Assembly (NCBI GenBank): GCA_963514095.1
Contig: OY741271.1
Location: 23,249,561-23,313,560, forward strand
Length of the DNA stretch: 64,000 bases
From: Eutrigla gurnardus
Taxonomy: Eukaryota > Chordata > Actinopteri > Perciformes > Triglidae
Reading direction: 5' to 3'
The notes beneath the pieces were generated by a model. It ran no database searches and was not told the DNA's origin. It was given only the letters and a program-made list of their open reading frames with translations. Of this stretch, positions 26,991-37,556 are shown one piece after another. The position numbers and the translations under genes were made by a program. Positions within the stretch are counted from its first letter, which is position 1; the number at the start of each line of letters is the position of its first letter.

Positions 26991-28734
26991 TACTGTAGCT
27001 GCTTACATCTACATCCAGCTCCACATTAATCATGTAAATGGCAGTTATATGCACACGCACAAAGGACTTACACGTTCAGTTCTTGAGAAAACTCTCTTTC
27101 TCTGGTGCAGTTGGTTTCTAGTTTGTGGTTTTACGATTATGTTCTTGGACGTTTTTAGACTCTTGGTGTACAGAATTACGGTAATTACCATATTTAGTCT
27201 CCGGGTGCGTGGCTAAACTGAATTAAATCATGTCTCAGTTTGTTCTTTTGCATATATTTAGACTACTCAGTCAGGACAATTTAAGTTGTATATTACATCA
27301 CATAACTGTGCACCTGTAGTATTTCCTCTGCAGTTACACAAGAGCGACTTCACAGGAAATGCCTCCCCTTCCTTGTGGTAAAAGTGATTTTGCTGCTGTT
27401 TGTTTCGTTGTGAGGAACATTTTCCATCTGCTTAAAAGTTCATCCTTTCCTCTTGTTTTTATCCTCCGTATTAAAGGTTTTATGATAGTTGATTATTCCA
27501 CTTTTCAGGCGCCTGCCAAGACTCATACAGTAAACACATCTTGTGGTCTTTTAACAAACGAGACGTCATGTAGCTCTGACATTTGATTTCAAAGCGGGGT
27601 TTAATGAAATACAACATTGTCTACAGTGCAGACTTTTAGAGAACTTGTTGATGCCCCTGTAAGAGGAAACTTTTTGAGCTGAGGTGTTTTGAAGGCGGGA
27701 CATTAAGACAGAGGGAAGAGAAGCAGACAGAACAGACTCGTGCAGTCTGAGGGTTTTGAACGGATTTGGAAAGCTCTGTCTGTGACCTCCGTTGGGCGTG
27801 GTGGTGATCCAGCGATGCCCGTCATTACCTTCCCTCTCTAAAGTCCTTACTGGAATAATGACTCAGTATAACTCAGTACAACAACATCATGAGCAGACTT
27901 ACAACTTGCACGTGCTTTCTGACTCAAGGCTGCAGAGCTGGACCACTTGCCTACTTATTTCTGCTCCTGACTGTTCCAGCAGTCACAACTAATGTGCCCT
28001 CATCACCGAAAAGGTCACCTGCAGATCTGGCACAGCCAACCTGCCAATGACTGGAAAACTTTCAACGCCACGTGGTGCCAAAACCTCAGACACCAATTAC
28101 CAAGGGGACTTGGAGCTGCTCTGCATGTTATGCGTGTGTCAAATATTGTCCTGGGAAAAGATTTGAACAATATTTGCTGCTGTTTCAACCCGCAGCCCCA
28201 TTTATTCTGAGTCACGCTCGAATCAGACCCAGCTAGTTGGTACCACCCAAACCCACAAATTGGCATACTTGAATATTGTCTGGGTTTGCACAAATGTTAG
28301 TTGAATGTAAATGTACTTTTCAGAATAAGCATAAACCTAATAATGTGTAGAGCATTTAGCAGGATGCCTTTTGCTTAATCAAATCAGAAAGTAGATCAGA
28401 ATAATATTTAATCTGCTTTGTTTTGCAGATAAAAATAGTATTTTACTAATTTCTCGAATATGAGGTTCCAGATTGTAAGCAAAGTGAATTTTCACCTTGT
28501 GTCATTCACACAAATGTCACTCTGTATGCAAACCTGCCACCCATCAAGTTTGCATTGCATCTGAATACTAAATGTATTATATTCTACCAGAATATGTACA
28601 AACTTCTCCACTGCAAGGTCTGCAAGGTTTTTCCCATGAACATGAGGTCTCAGGAATGCCTGGAGCAAATTTCTTCAAATTTGGTGCAAACGTCCCCCTG
28701 GACTTAAGGATTTGGTGGTCAAAGAAAGAAAAAC

Positions 28735-29310
28735 ATAGGAAGTACACCAAACTCCATACCAGAGGCACTGGAGACGGCCAAACAAAGACTCACTGCTCTG
28801 GCTGGCCGCCTGAAGAGAAATAGCAGAGAATAAACAGGATGTTCTCCACAGAACCATCCTAAGTGTACTCCCAGTAGCAGGGTAATAGCATGAGAACAGA
28901 CACACTCAGGGCTGAGACTGAACAATACTGGAGAAACATTTGGGGGTGTGGTTAACCCAAGGCCAGACAGTCCCGATCATGAAGGACCCCTTCCAACTCA
29001 CGGCCAATAACCTGCCTCTGCACAACATGGAAGCTGCACAGGCATCATTAAGATGCTAACTCATCTAAGATGAGTCGGCACATCGATCAATACATGAGGA
29101 AGGAGTTGGGAGGTGATGAACTGATGAATATGAATATCTCAGACAGCAGGAGGAGGAAGAGGATGAGTCATCATGGTAGGACAAGCCCCTACACGGCATG
29201 TACCACCAACAGATAGATGAAGTGGCTGATATGGAGGAATCGTACCAGTGGCTAGAAAAGGCTGGTCTGAAGGACAGCACAGAGCCAATGGCAACACAAG
29301 ATACATATTT
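28735..29310 (+). mobile_element. Degenerate non-LTR retrotransposon fragment
   Basis: Shifting plus-strand frames give RINRMFSTEPS at about 28830, WLTQGQTVPIMKDP at about 28960, and EYLRQQ, acidic run, KPLHGMYHQQIDEVAD, EESYQWLEKAGLKDST at 29125-29280. These occur in the order found in a fish LINE polyprotein I recall, with large internal deletions between the blocks. In-frame stops confirm it is dead. The clade is not determined here. Confidence 0.65.
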
Positions 29311-29639
29311 ACAGTGTATGACTTATCTTTTATCAGAGAGACTACCTGAGAAAAGAAACCACTGCTCTAGGACAGTGTTTCTCAATTGGCGGTACTTGTA
29401 CTTAGAGAACTGCGGGGGTACTTGACTTTTTAAAAATTCTTTCAAATGTTATTTAAAAATATCAGTTATGCATAGTTATTTTCACTGCAATTGTTAGCTG
29501 CCGTAAACTGTCAATTGCCACAACAAATAATCACGCTCATATTGAATGATCAAGTGATTTGTGATCGATACATTGTGGCAAAACAGTGGAAAACAATGAG
29601 AAAGAAATTAAAACAGAGCTAACAACATACCATCAGTAA

Positions 29640-29760
29640 CCTAACATAAGTACCAAATGCCTAGTGAATGCCTAAAAAAAGATTTCATGACAATCCATCC
29701 GATACCTTTTGAGATATTTCAGTCTGGACCAAAGTGGTGGACAGACAGACGATGGATATT
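29640..29760 (-). repeat. Dispersed percomorph repeat, short inverted fragment
   Basis: It contains TTTCATGACAATCCATCCGA followed by TTGAGATATTTCAGTCTGGACC and AAGTGGTGGACAGACAGAC, a recurrent segment of the family also seen at 26483. Confidence 0.55.
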
Positions 29761-31149
29761 CAATTAGCACTTGTTACCGTCTGACTTCACTGTGATATTA
29801 ATCTTCACAAATAGTCTATCTAGAAAACGACTTCACATCTGTAAATGCGATTCCAGCCCCTGCATACCTGCAGCAGGGAGTCACCTCTGGGTATCATTAC
29901 AACAGTCTGAGTCTCGGCTGTATTATGTTCTGCTTCCACTCTGAGGTATTTTGGGCTCGTTTGGCCAACTCTTCCGAACATGTGTTAGACATTTTTGCTC
30001 CTCAGTGACAGATTTGGTGGAGTGATTTTCCCTTCGATCAATGCATTCTTTTCTAACATTTACAGGACAGATAATATTTTCATTACTTTGCCCTGCTGTT
30101 TTTGCATTTGCAAATCAACAAGGAATCCAATAGGCTTTTTTCCCCCTACATACCATCACATACCAAAACAATATTCGCCCCGAAACTGAATGAGGGTCAT
30201 TGTACAGGATTTCTGGGGGTTTTCTTGAAATGTGTCCACTGTCAGGGAGAGTGATACTTTACTGTCTGGGAGCTGTCCAACATCTGTGTTGCCCTGGAAA
30301 ATGTGTCGAGCCTTCTCTGCCTCTCTTGGTTTGTATTGGCAGATCCTGTATGATTTCACGATGATACCGGCTGTGGTTGTTGATGTTATGACTTGGCCAC
30401 ATCCTTTTTGCACACAGTGATTGTTCATAAATCGAGCATCATGAGACTACACTAACAGTCCATCAATGTGTCCGACCGAATACACTTAGGAACACTGAAG
30501 AGCTTGCATTCAGAATTTAAACCCCAGGAGTTTTTAAAAAAAATACAAAACAACAGTCTAAGAGAGTCTGAGATGTTCTTCTAAACGAGAGTATGTTCTA
30601 GTGAAGCCATTACAATGCAATCCTTCCAGCCTCTGTCATTCTTGGAGAGCATGGAAAACACATGGGGCGGTGGCCAGGACAGCATAGTTTTGAGAGGAGG
30701 CATGAGGCCTTGCAGTACATCCACACTGCCCTGGACACCTGGAGCCCACCTGCCTCCAGACACACATACTTTCCCCTTCTCTATCTTTTCTTTGTCTCCT
30801 TCTATTTATAACTCATCGCTGCCCACCCAGCTCTGTGAGAAATGGCAGTTGTTGAAATTCAGGAATCTAGTGTTACTTTTGACTGAATCCCTTAACCATG
30901 AATGGCTTACCTTCTGTTCCAGTGACCGCACTCATTGATTTTGCCATAGTGTTTCCATTCAGGCACACTGTGACGATGACGGCATCCTTGTAACATGCGG
31001 TATACGTGGTTGCGCAGTAAAATAAATATTTCTGTAAATTTGTAATGAGTTTATAGCCACACTGGTAGCTCTTGGGACTTGCTGGCGTTGAACCTCCACA
31101 GATGGCGCCACGACCTCTTGCAGAGGCCACGCATCGGTCCGTTGGGTCG

Positions 31150-31740
31150 GTCCACGACTTTGATTCAGACTGAAACATACGAACAACCATTGGATGGATT
31201 GTGGTGAAATTTGCTACGGACATTTGTGGTCCCCAGAGGATGAATCTTCATGACTTTGGTGATACTGACTTTACCTCTAGCGCCACCAGCAGGCCAAAAA
31301 TGGATCTTATCCAGTGGAACATTCAACATCTATGTTGGATTGATGCAAAAGTTGGTTCAAGGTTCCCAAACAAAACAATGTATCTCAATGGCTCCTGGTG
31401 ATCCTCTGACTTTTCCTCTAGCGCCAACATGAGGTTGTTGGTTTTGGGCGAAATGTCTCCACCAATGATTGGTTGGATTGCCAAGAAAGCTGGTCCTCCT
31501 CAGGGTGAATTGTAATAACTTTAGGGATCCCCTGACTTTCATTTTAGGTCAAAAACATTCCAATACTTTGCATTATGACTAAATAACAAAGCTTATGATA
31601 AATCCCCTACACAGTAAACTAAGATGATGATAATGGTAAAACATTACACCTGAAAACATCAGCATGTAGCATTATGATATTTAGCTCAGAGCACTGCTGT
31701 CCTACAGCCTTTTGCAGCTGCTACCATGGCGACGGGGTCT
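31150..31740 (+). repeat. Dispersed percomorph repeat, best-preserved copy
   Basis: It has two internally related units: ATTGGATGGATTGTGGTGAA, CCCCAGAGGATGAATC and TCTAGCGCCACCAGCAGGC; then GATTGGTTGGATTGCCAAG, CTCAGGGTGAATTGTAATAAC and CATTTTAGGTCAAAA. A tail with AAACTAAGATGATGATAATG and ATCAGCATGTAGCATTATG follows. It has no convincing coding content; open frames over it are incidental. Confidence 0.6.
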
Positions 31741-32394
31741 GGGATAGTCACAGACCCAACACGGATTTTGCGTGGGTTAATGAAGATTGCTGTTTACACT
31801 GTGTATCCTGAACCGAATCCGCCTCATTGTTAGCACCACTGCCTCTGCAGTAAATATGTCGTAATGAAATCTCTAAGATGAGTCCTTTGAGTCCTGCTTT
31901 CTTCCAGACTCCTATTTGAATTTCCTTCAAAGGGTTGCTTCTCTCACAATAGAAGAGATTGCGATGATTCAAGTTCATGCCTCAGACACGCCGCCCTCAC
32001 ACCATGGAAACCAGAGGGAAGAGAAGGATTTAATCTCTTTTAAGTCTGGCCGCAGTTACACATAATGGTTTCAGAGGTATTTTAGGTTTTCGGGGTTGAA
32101 AATTAAATTGTGGTAATATCTGTTCTATATCCGTCGTTTCAAAAGATCATCGACTATATCTGGCTGACCATACGGCGAAGCGGCAGCCTGTAAAAACATC
32201 ATCGAGATAAAAAATCTCATAGACTTAAAGCGGAATCGTCACCACAAAAGCCCCGGAGGTTGTTTGACTTGTAGACACATGGGCTAATGTATTTTTCCCC
32301 CCTCAGCTCGTGTTAAGCTATGTAAACTTAGAACGCCACAAGACTGGAAAGAGAGGGAGGAGAGCGAAAAGAGGGGAAAGACTTGGGGGTGGAG

Positions 32395-32432
32395 GTGTGT
32401 GTGTGTGTGTGTGTGGGTGTGTGTGTGTGTGT
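32395..32432. repeat. (GT)n microsatellite upstream of ccn5
   Basis: A GT run interrupted once by an extra G pair, about 150 bases upstream of the ccn5 TATA box. Length variation could shift promoter spacing. Confidence 0.93.
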
Positions 32433-32461
32433 CTGGAAGTGGAAATGGGCAGCAGGGAGGA

Positions 32462-32544
32462 GGAATGTGAAACATTTCTAATGCTGGTCCAGTGGCTGTT
32501 TACACGGTAGTCAGCCTGTGACATCAGAGTCCAGACTTTATAAA
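32462..32544 (+). promoter_or_regulatory. ccn5: Candidate ccn5 promoter: TEAD-type site and TATA box
   Basis: TATAAA at 32539-32544 lies 86 bases upstream of the ccn5 ATG, predicting a transcription start near 32570. GGAATG at 32462-32467 matches the core TEAD recognition sequence; other CCN genes (CCN1, CCN2) are known YAP/TEAD targets. The TATA assignment is fairly solid; the TEAD site is a six-base match and is only suggestive. Confidence 0.5.
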
Positions 32545-32629
32545 TGTCAGCAGGAGCGAGAATGAGCAGTTCGCAAACAGCATCACAGGTTAGTGAAACA
32601 GAGCGACTCCCACAGCAACACGAGCCCCC

Positions 32630-35600
32630 ATGGACCGACTGCTGTGTGACTGTGTGATAGCTTTGGCTGTGCTGCTTTGTGTGGCCACACAGGTGAGGCA
32701 TGTTACTGCTTACTTACTGTAGTTTCTTCTAAATGAGATGTGTTATTATTATTACTGAAGGTGTGGAACAATGCTGGTTTCTTTGATCTGATTTTTCTCT
32801 TATATTGTCACAAGATGAATTAATACTGTTGAATCATTTTTCTGTGGTTGAAATTAGAGGTGTGATTGTTTATCCATACTTTATAGTTATTTTTTGGTTT
32901 CATGGGTGGATGACATCTTCCTGTCTACCCTGATGTGAAGTAGATATATAAGAGCTCAGATAGCATTATGTGCAAGATAAGGAAACAAAAATATATACTG
33001 TTTAAGTGGGACTGTAACTAAGAACTTCAACTGTAATTTTTTTAATATCTGTTGATTGTTTTCACAATTTGAAAAATGGCCACTGCAATGTTTAGGTTGC
33101 TTGTTTTGTCCAAATAACAGTCCAAAACCCAAAGATATTCAGTTTCTGATCACATGAATCAAAGAAAACTAAATCCTCATATTTAAGAAGCTTGAAGTAG
33201 AGAATTAGTGGCATTTTTGCTTTAAAAATGAATCATAAGAGAGATAAACCAATACAGTTTCTGTAATTAATTGCCTAATCATTTTAGCCCCAAATACAGC
33301 CTCTGGTTAAGTGAAAATGGGCTCGTCCAGATCTCGCCTGTTTTGGCTCCACCAGATACACATAATTAGAAACAGTGGTTTGACCTGGCTCTGTTGGATA
33401 CTGCGCAGTTTCTGAGAATACCAATACCATTTTCTTTACTCCTCATGTGAACGTAGTTACAAGGATAGCAATGTGGATGATGATTATGACGGTGGTGATG
33501 GTAAAGATGGTGGGATGACACCAATGGCATTTTCCATCATCCTCTAACCTGTTTCCACCTGTGCTGCCGCTGCAGGTGTTGTGCCAGCTGTGTGACGCCC
33601 CCTGCCTTTGCCCCGGTCCAGTCCCGCCGTGCCCCGCGGGAGTCCCCCTGGTGCTGGATGGCTGCCGGTGCTGCCAGGTGTGTGCCCGGCAGCAAGGCGA
33701 GCCCTGCACCGAGAGGTTTCCCTGCGATAGCCAGAGAGGTCTGCAGTGCGACTACAGCGCCAGCTTCCCCGGAGACCCTGGAGAGTGCATCAGTGAGTTC
33801 CTCTCCTAACGAGCAAACAACCATATCGATGTTGGGGAATCAGAGGGGAAGAATGATAAAAAAAAAACAGCATGCATGAGCGTGACAACTAGACAGTTAA
33901 TGTTTAAAGTCTGCTCAGCAGAGCGGGACGGCCTGACCGGTTGCTCTGACCAGAACTCCTAAAAACGTTTCGACTTCTATTCCAGGAGTGCTGTTGACAC
34001 GTTTCCTCTAATGACTGCTCTTTGAGCAGCGTGATAGATTGACAACACTCATGGATTGAAATACAGACTCCTCAGTTTCTCAGTAGAGAGGCCCGGTTCC
34101 ACATAAAACGGCATATTTGGCAGGGACAGGCAGCTCCTGTGTCCTCACCATCCTCTCTCATTTCCCTCTGCTGTGTCCCCTCTTACATCCATCCACTCTC
34201 CACCCTCTCTTCACCTAATCTAATCTGTTCACTTCCTGATTAAGTTTCCCCCACATCACTTCCAAGGTGAAGGTGTGGTTGAGAGGAGTTAAGACGGCGC
34301 CTGTGCTGTGTGTTTCTTACAGGTCAGGAGGATCTGCGCTGTGAAGTCAATGGCATCACTTACCACGAGGGCCAGTCCTTCCAGCCCTCTTGCGACACTT
34401 ACTGCCACTGCAGAGGCGGCGGGATCAGCTGCGTGCCAACTTGTCCTCTGAATGTCCGTCTTCCCACAGCGGACTGTCCCGACCCACAACGCATCCGGCT
34501 GCCGGGGAAGTGCTGCAAGGAATGGGTGTGTGAAAACCTTGAGAACACGGTCATTCAGGATGCCATCACAGGTAAACTCTAGGGCTGGGTTGATAAGTTA
34601 TGGTGGTTAAATCGACCCTTAAAGGGGGGACACATCAAACAGCCTCCAATGCAAATATGAAGGTACACCAAGCAGCAGATTAGCATAGTTTAGCATAAAG
34701 AAAAAGGCAGCTAGCATGGCTCTGTCCAAAGGTAACAAAATCCACCTATTAACAATTCAAAAGTTGAGTTGAAGTTAACTTGCTTGTTTAATCTGCAGAA
34801 AAACCAAGGTGTAGAAACAAACAAAAAAAAAATAAGTTTTTTTTAACCTTTGGACAGAGCCAGGATAGCTGTTTCTTGTCTTCTTGCTCAGCTAAGATAA
34901 CCGTCTCCTGCTCTAGCCTCATATTTAATGAGCAGACATTAGAGTTGCATCGATCTTCTCATCAAAGTCTCAGCCAGGAAGGCAATTAAGTGCATTTCCC
35001 AAAATGTCGATCTGTTCCTTTAAATTATAGCCTGACAGCACCGCTGGATATTTAGGTACAACGTGTTTTCCACTGTCTCATCTCTACATATACTTTCTAA
35101 TGGATTTCTCGGCTACAAATGTTGCTCATTGATGATCTGTCCATATGGCAACATAATCCTTGCTTCATTTATATGAGGTTTGTCACTGGTGGTCATGTCT
35201 GGAAGGTTTTACTGGAGCAGTTTTGTATTAAACTGGGGTGTGTCTGGCCAAAGGAAAACTCCCTAAGTCCAAATATAACCCACATTTCTTTGGAAAAGTC
35301 AAAACATTTTTTTTTTCTCAGTCACCAAGTTCCCTAGTTTCATAACAACAACCGCAGCTGTGTAACAATTAAACATATGAAGCCACGTAGAGACTATTAC
35401 TCCATTAAACGAGCAGTGTCCGAGTGTGTGTGTAAGAGGGGGGTGTAAGGGAAATGAAGCCACTCGAAAAACATCTGGAATTCCAAACACTGCTTGGAGT
35501 TGAACAACCTTATGAGAGCAACAATAGAACATTTTGTTCTTGGATACAAAACCTGCAATGCCATTCCCGAGGATCCGCTGATTATTATGGTTTTGGAAGA

Positions 35601-37556
35601 TTTTGTTCTGATCTTATATTCACCAAAACCAAATTCAGACTTTAAATTTACTGGAAGTGAGTCACGGAGGCAAACAAGTCCAATCGTCAGCATCTGACTC
35701 AGTTTAAAGGAGTTCTCATGCTGTGATGTGACCTGAATTGGCTTCTCACTCTAATCGTTGTTTTGTTTGGTTTCTTTTAGCTATGAGACGTAACAGGTTG
35801 TGGCCAGCTCTCCCGATGGATCACCCTCGAAATAAACTGATCCCGCCTGCCTCCACCTGCATAGAGAAGAGCACCCAGTGGAGCGCCTGTTCCCAGAGCT
35901 GTGGGGCTGGGGTCTCCACACGTGTCTCGAACCAGAATCCAGCCTGCAAGCTGCAAATGGAAACTCGACTTTGCAAAGTACGGCCTTGCCATGCAACTCG
36001 GCCCATCCAAAGGAAACCCACGGTGAGTTTCTGTTAAACTGCCAGTGTGTGTGTGTCAGGCTTTATCCCATCTATCTCTTCACATATCCCATTAGGTCCC
36101 ATCTATCTCCTTGCATATCCTATTAGGTCCCATCTATCTCCACATATCCCATTAGTTCCCATCTATCTCTTCACATATTCCATTAGCTCCCATCTATCTC
36201 CTTGCATATCCCATTAGGTCCCATCTATCTCTTCACATATCCCATTAGGTCCCATCTATCTCTTTACATATCCCATTAGTTCCCATCTATCTCTTCACAT
36301 ATCCCATTAGGTCCCATCTATCTCTTTACATATCCCATTAGGTCCCATCTATCTCTTCACATATCTCATTAGGTTCTATCTATCTCTTCACATATCCCTT
36401 TAGGTCCCATCTATCTCCTTACATATCCCATTAGGTCCCATCTATCTCCTTACATATCCCATTAGCTCCCATCTATCTCTTCACATATCCCATTAGCTCC
36501 CATCTATCTCCTTACATATCCCATTAGTTCCCATCTATCTCTTCACATATCTCATTAGTTCCCATCTATCTCTTCACATATCCCATTAGCTCCCATCTAT
36601 CTCTTCACATATCCCATTAGGTCCCATCTATCTCTTCACATATCTCATTAGGTTCTATCTATCTCTTCACATATCCCTTTAGGTCCCATCTATCTCCTTA
36701 CATATCCCATTAGGTTCCATCTATCTCCTTACATATCCCATTAGCTCCCATCTATCTCCTTACATATCCCATTAGGTCCCATCTATCTCTTCACATATCC
36801 CATTAGCTCCCATCTATCACCTTACATATCCCATTAGGTCCCATCTACCTCTTCACATATCCCATTAGTTCCCATCTATCTCCTTACATATCCCATTAGC
36901 TCCCATCTATCACCTTACATATCCCATTAGGTCCCATCTACCTCTTCACATATCCCATTAGTTTCCATCTATCACCTTACATATCCCATTAGTTCCCATC
37001 TATCTCTTCACATATCCCATTAGTTCCCATCTATCTCTTCACATATCCCATTAGGTCCCATCTATCTCTTCACATATCCCATTAGCTCCCATCTATCTCC
37101 TTACATATCCCATTAGGTCCCATCTACCTCTTCACAAATCCAATTAGGTTCCACTGATGGCTTTAAATAGTCAGTTTTCACACATCACAAAAATCATAAA
37201 TGGTCTGCATGGATAGTAAGGGGTATGACCCGATTTAAAATTAGAGCTATCTTGTGCAGTTTTTGCAGTGGGGACAACAGGGACGGTGCGAGGCCAGCTA
37301 CACGTCACCGGGGCCCATTCGGCTCGTTCACCAGGGCTGCTACAGCACCCGTACCTACCAGCTCCGGTACTGTGGAAAGTGCACTGACTCCCGCTGCTGC
37401 ACGCCGTATCAGACCACCACGGCGGAGGTGACTTTCCGCTGCCCCACTGGTAGACTGCTACAGCGACCTGTGATGATGATCCACTCCTGTGCTTGTCACA
37501 ACAACTGCCCCTACTCACCTTACACTAACCCTGCTCTGTGGGGCTACCGGCCCTGA
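32630..37556 (+). CDS. ccn5: CCN5 (WISP2-type) matricellular protein with CT domain
   Basis: Secreted cysteine-rich regulator of the CCN family. Five coding exons, one module each, with GT-AG junctions: 32630-32692 (signal peptide, 21 aa), 33576-33792 (IGFBP module with GCRCCQVC), 34323-34571 (von Willebrand type C module), 35781-36022 (thrombospondin type 1 module, WSACSQSCGAGVSTR), 37260-37556 (C-terminal cystine knot). The total is 355 aa. PAGVPLVLDGC in the IGFBP module and TRVSNQN in the TSP1 module match mammalian CCN5 closely, and the gene follows pkig and ada as CCN5 does in human. Mammalian CCN5 (250 aa) ends after TSP1, so the CT exon is the notable difference. A second acceptor nine bases into exon 5 (start 37269) would remove three residues (FLQ). 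The last intron contains a 31-bp minisatellite. Confidence 0.95.
33000..33295 (+). repeat. Dispersed repeat in ccn5 intron 1
   Basis: Landmarks AATAACAGTCCAAAACCCAA, AAGATATTCAGTTTCTGATC, TTAAGAAGCTTGAAGTAGAG and GGCATTTTTGCTTTAAAAATG mark a common fish repeat; a fragment recurs near 1020-1100. No coding content. Confidence 0.55.
34640..35025. repeat. Fold-back pair of a dispersed percomorph repeat
   Basis: A plus-orientation piece (TTTAGCATAAAG, then GGCTCTGTCCAAAGGTAAC, near 34690-34740) is followed about 120 bases later by an inverted piece (ACCTTTGGACAGAGCC at about 34850, then GCTCAGCTAAGATAACC). The two arms face each other in ccn5 intron 3, so the transcript could form a hairpin. Confidence 0.6.
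36064..37150 (+). repeat. 31-bp minisatellite in ccn5 intron 4
   Basis: About 35 tandem copies of a 31-base unit read as CATATCCCATTAGGTCCCAT followed by CTATCTCTTCA. Unit variants differ at CTCTTCA/CTCCTTA/CACCTTA and at GGTCCC/GCTCCC/GTTCCC. Variant order shows longer-period duplications: the TCTCATTAGGTTCTATC variant recurs at 36364 and 36643 (279 bases, nine units) and the CTATCACC variant at 36814 and 36907 (93 bases, three units). The array ends about 110 bases before the CT exon. Confidence 0.96.

Larger units (their letters stand above)
20940..32530. other. Gene-free intergenic region between ada and ccn5
   Basis: About 11.6 kb without a recognisable coding exon on either strand. It holds a Penelope fragment (22850-23400), a TA microsatellite (22272-22305), dispersed percomorph repeats (25690-26540, 29640-29760, 31150-31740), GT arrays (26957 and 32395), and a LINE-like fragment (28735-29310). 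The remaining open frames are short and unlike families I know. Human KCNK15, which I recall near CCN5, is not seen here. Confidence 0.55.

Noticed and set aside
28572..29425. Several short frames in the LINE-like region as host genes
   Set aside because: The matching protein blocks are retrotransposon-derived and interrupted by stops.
30156..30428. 90-codon minus-strand frame resembling an immunoglobulin-like segment
   Set aside because: Resemblance is vague, with no paired cysteine pattern and no neighbouring exons in phase.
36066..37140. Minisatellite as a CRISPR-like or protein-coding repeat
   Set aside because: Units are directly tandem without unique spacers and lie inside a eukaryotic intron with stops in the frames.
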